From contig JAVMKL010000035.1 in the NCBI GenBank assembly GCA_031732875.1, positions 1-8,233 on the forward strand: a DNA stretch of 8,233 nucleotides, in the 5' to 3' direction. The stretch comes from JAVMKJ01 sp031732875. Its GTDB lineage: Bacteria; Pseudomonadota; Gammaproteobacteria; Competibacterales; Competibacteraceae. This document shows positions 7,314 through 8,233 of the stretch, piece by piece; the stretch's first letter is position 1, and each line of letters begins with the position of its first letter. The notes beneath the pieces are model-generated. The model had not been told where the DNA came from and searched no databases. It saw nothing but the letters and a program-made list of their open reading frames with translations. The position numbers were made by a program, and so were the translations under genes.

Positions 7314-7317
7314 CACC

Positions 7318-7395
7318 ATGCCACACGTGACTTTCATCCACGGCATTTCGAACAAGCCGCCCGCCGGCTCGGATTGCGGATGGCGCTTGATCTGA
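7318..7395 (+). pseudogene. Truncated alpha/beta-hydrolase N-terminus (25 codons)
   Basis: The ORF begins MPHVTFIHGISNKPPA, the typical opening of an alpha/beta-hydrolase: a first beta strand followed by an FIHG oxyanion-type motif and a SNKPP turn, a start I associate with bacterial hydrolases of this type. After about residue 16 the reading turns into GSDCGWRLI and stops with TGA at 7393-7395. The nucleophile elbow, acid and His are all missing, so it cannot be an active hydrolase. The strong ribosome binding site and near-consensus promoter are kept. The end overlaps the next ORF by 16 nt in another frame. The simplest reading is a deletion joining codon ~15-16 of a hydrolase gene to the interior of the downstream protease gene. 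A deliberate leader peptide for coupled translation is the alternative. Confidence 0.65.
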
Positions 7396-8233
7396 AATCG
7401 CAGGAGGTGGCGCGGAAGGTGGCGGCGGCGCTCGAAGCGACGCCCGAGAACCAGCGCGACGAGTGGTTCCTGCCGACCTTGGCTGAAGCCTCGCTGGGTC
7501 TTGGCGACTGGGACGCCGTCGAGCGCAACATCAAGGCCTACGTGGCCAATCGGGACACGAAGGCGTTCCTGATCGCGAGTACCTTGCGCCAGTTCCGGGA
7601 GGTCTGGGATCTCGAGAACGTGGACGACCGGGGTCGGGGCATCGTGGCCGCACTCCGCGCGCGGTTGCTCGAGTTGCCGGGCGGCGGTCTGGATCTCAGC
7701 CCGACCGAACTGCATCAGGCACGAACGGCGCCGCTGCCGGCCGAGGGCCAACTCCAAGCGATGCTCGGCGTGCAGGGACCCAAAACGTTCCGGTGGTGGA
7801 AGACCGGCCTGGAGCGGGCGGTCGCCGTCGCTTCGATCCGCCAACAGCTCGGCGGCCGCATTGGCACGGGGTTTTTGGTCCGCGCCGGCGATTTCGGACT
7901 CGATCCCAAGGACGAACTGCTGGTGCTGACCAACTTTCACGTCGTCAACGTGCATGGTACTGGTGATGGCATTCCCCCGGCGGTGGCCGAGATCGTCTTC
8001 GAGGTTGCAGATCCAAATTGGGCCTATCTCGTCGAGCGAATCCTGTGGACCTCGCCGGTGGAGCGCCGCGACGCCAGCCTGCTCCGACTCAAGAGTCCGG
8101 TGACGGGGATCGAACCGCTGCCGCTCGCCAAGGCCCTGCCGATTCTTGAGGATACCCCGCAGGTCTACATCATCGGCTATCCCGAAGGCCGCGATCTGGC
8201 GTTCTCGTTCCAGGACAACGAACTCCTCGATCA
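7380..8233 (+). CDS. Trypsin-like serine protease with TRAFs-binding-type N-terminal remnant (partial, open at right edge)
   Basis: The frame is open from 7296 and continues without a stop to the window end: 284 codons from ATG 7380. Residues about 1-105 resemble the C-terminal end of a MAP3K TRAFs-binding-type helical domain (DEWFLPTLAEASLGLGDWDA at 27-46, STLRQFREVW at 67-76). Residues about 145 onward form a chymotrypsin-fold protease: GTGFLV (162-167), catalytic His187 in TNFHVV, catalytic Asp231 in DASLLRL, and IIGYPEG (264-270). The catalytic Ser motif should lie just past the edge and is unseen. No signal peptide, so probably cytosolic. The helical domain is much shorter than usual, and the weak start (GGA at 7371-7373) overlaps the truncated hydrolase ORF, consistent with a 5' deletion. 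The real start may be this ATG, TTG 7374, or coupling/frameshift from ATG 7318. It probably belongs to the same system as the caspase and CHAT genes. Confidence 0.85.
   Translation, partial: MALDLKSQEVARKVAAALEATPENQRDEWFLPTLAEASLGLGDWDAVERNIKAYVANRDTKAFLIASTLRQFREVWDLENVDDRGRGIVAALRARLLELPGGGLDLSPTELHQARTAPLPAEGQLQAMLGVQGPKTFRWWKTGLERAVAVASIRQQLGGRIGTGFLVRAGDFGLDPKDELLVLTNFHVVNVHGTGDGIPPAVAEIVFEVADPNWAYLVERILWTSPVERRDASLLRLKSPVTGIEPLPLAKALPILEDTPQVYIIGYPEGRDLAFSFQDNELLD

Larger units (their letters stand above)
6714..7317. other. 604-bp divergent control region
   Basis: This region separates the minus-strand caspase unit from the plus-strand hydrolase-remnant/protease unit. I find no convincing gene in it. 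It contains two outward-facing sigma-54 promoter candidates, a cluster of dyads near its centre and the ribosome binding sites of both first genes. It is visibly less GC-rich around 6841-7080 than the flanking genes, as is usual for regulatory DNA. No tRNA, small-RNA terminator or insertion-sequence end was recognised. Confidence 0.75.

Noticed and set aside
7318..7395. Programmed -1 frameshift producing a hydrolase-protease fusion
   Set aside because: A -1 shift would join the frames, but I see no X-XXY-YYZ slippery heptamer in the overlap, and a hydrolase lacking its nucleophile would be useless; deletion explains it better.
7092..7955. Minus-strand 287-codon open frame antisense to the protease gene
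   Set aside because: Most of it mirrors the protease, whose reading frame has clear catalytic motifs. Only its last ~70 codons (7092-7300, ending near WKGIAIELKPRNRA) lie in the control region and read somewhat protein-like; they could be a decayed gene end, but there is no start signal and the sigma-54 candidate lies inside.
1..8233. CRISPR array, insertion-sequence ends, tRNA or rRNA genes
   Set aside because: No regularly spaced repeats, transposase motifs with terminal repeats, or cloverleaf/rRNA signatures were found on either strand.

Overview
The window is GC-rich DNA with codon usage typical of a Pseudomonadota-like (beta/gamma-proteobacterial) genome. It has no rRNA, tRNA or other taxonomic marker, so this placement is an inference, mildly supported by two sigma-54-type promoters. 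Almost all of the window is one divergently arranged accessory locus built from protein families common in bacterial immunity, programmed-death and conflict gene sets.

Minus-strand unit, transcribed right to left: (1) a 280-aa caspase-like cysteine peptidase (5871-6713) with an intact His/Cys dyad; (2) after 25 bp, an 1884-aa fusion protein (191-5845) with two separate serine alpha/beta-hydrolase (lipase/acyltransferase-type) modules, a conserved domain I cannot name, a CHAT caspase-fold peptidase domain with His/Cys dyad, and a helical C-terminal region; (3) after 136 bp, the first 18 codons of a LysM-domain protein that runs off the left edge (1-54). Good ribosome binding sites and lack of visible terminators suggest one operon.

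Control region, 6714-7317 (604 bp): no convincing gene. It holds two sigma-54 (-24/-12) promoter candidates pointing outward: 6801-6817 on the minus strand toward the caspase, and 7217-7233 on the plus strand toward the right-hand unit. The plus-strand copy matches the consensus almost perfectly. Each predicts a leader of about 75 nt. A cluster of short dyads (6951-7030) lies about midway between them and is a candidate shared enhancer site.

Plus-strand unit: a 25-codon remnant of an alpha/beta-hydrolase start (7318-7395), with a strong ribosome binding site, runs out of frame into a trypsin-like serine protease gene (7380 to beyond 8233). The protease N-terminus is the tail of a TRAFs-binding-type helical domain. 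This looks like an internal deletion that fused the start of one gene to the back of the next, placing the protease under the retained promoter.

Inferred working model: an inducible (sigma-54 plus unidentified activator) system in which protease components (caspase, CHAT, trypsin-like) and membrane- or ester-active hydrolases act together, possibly by proteolytic activation of the hydrolases. The families are known. The regulatory layout and the particular fusion are the parts most worth checking.
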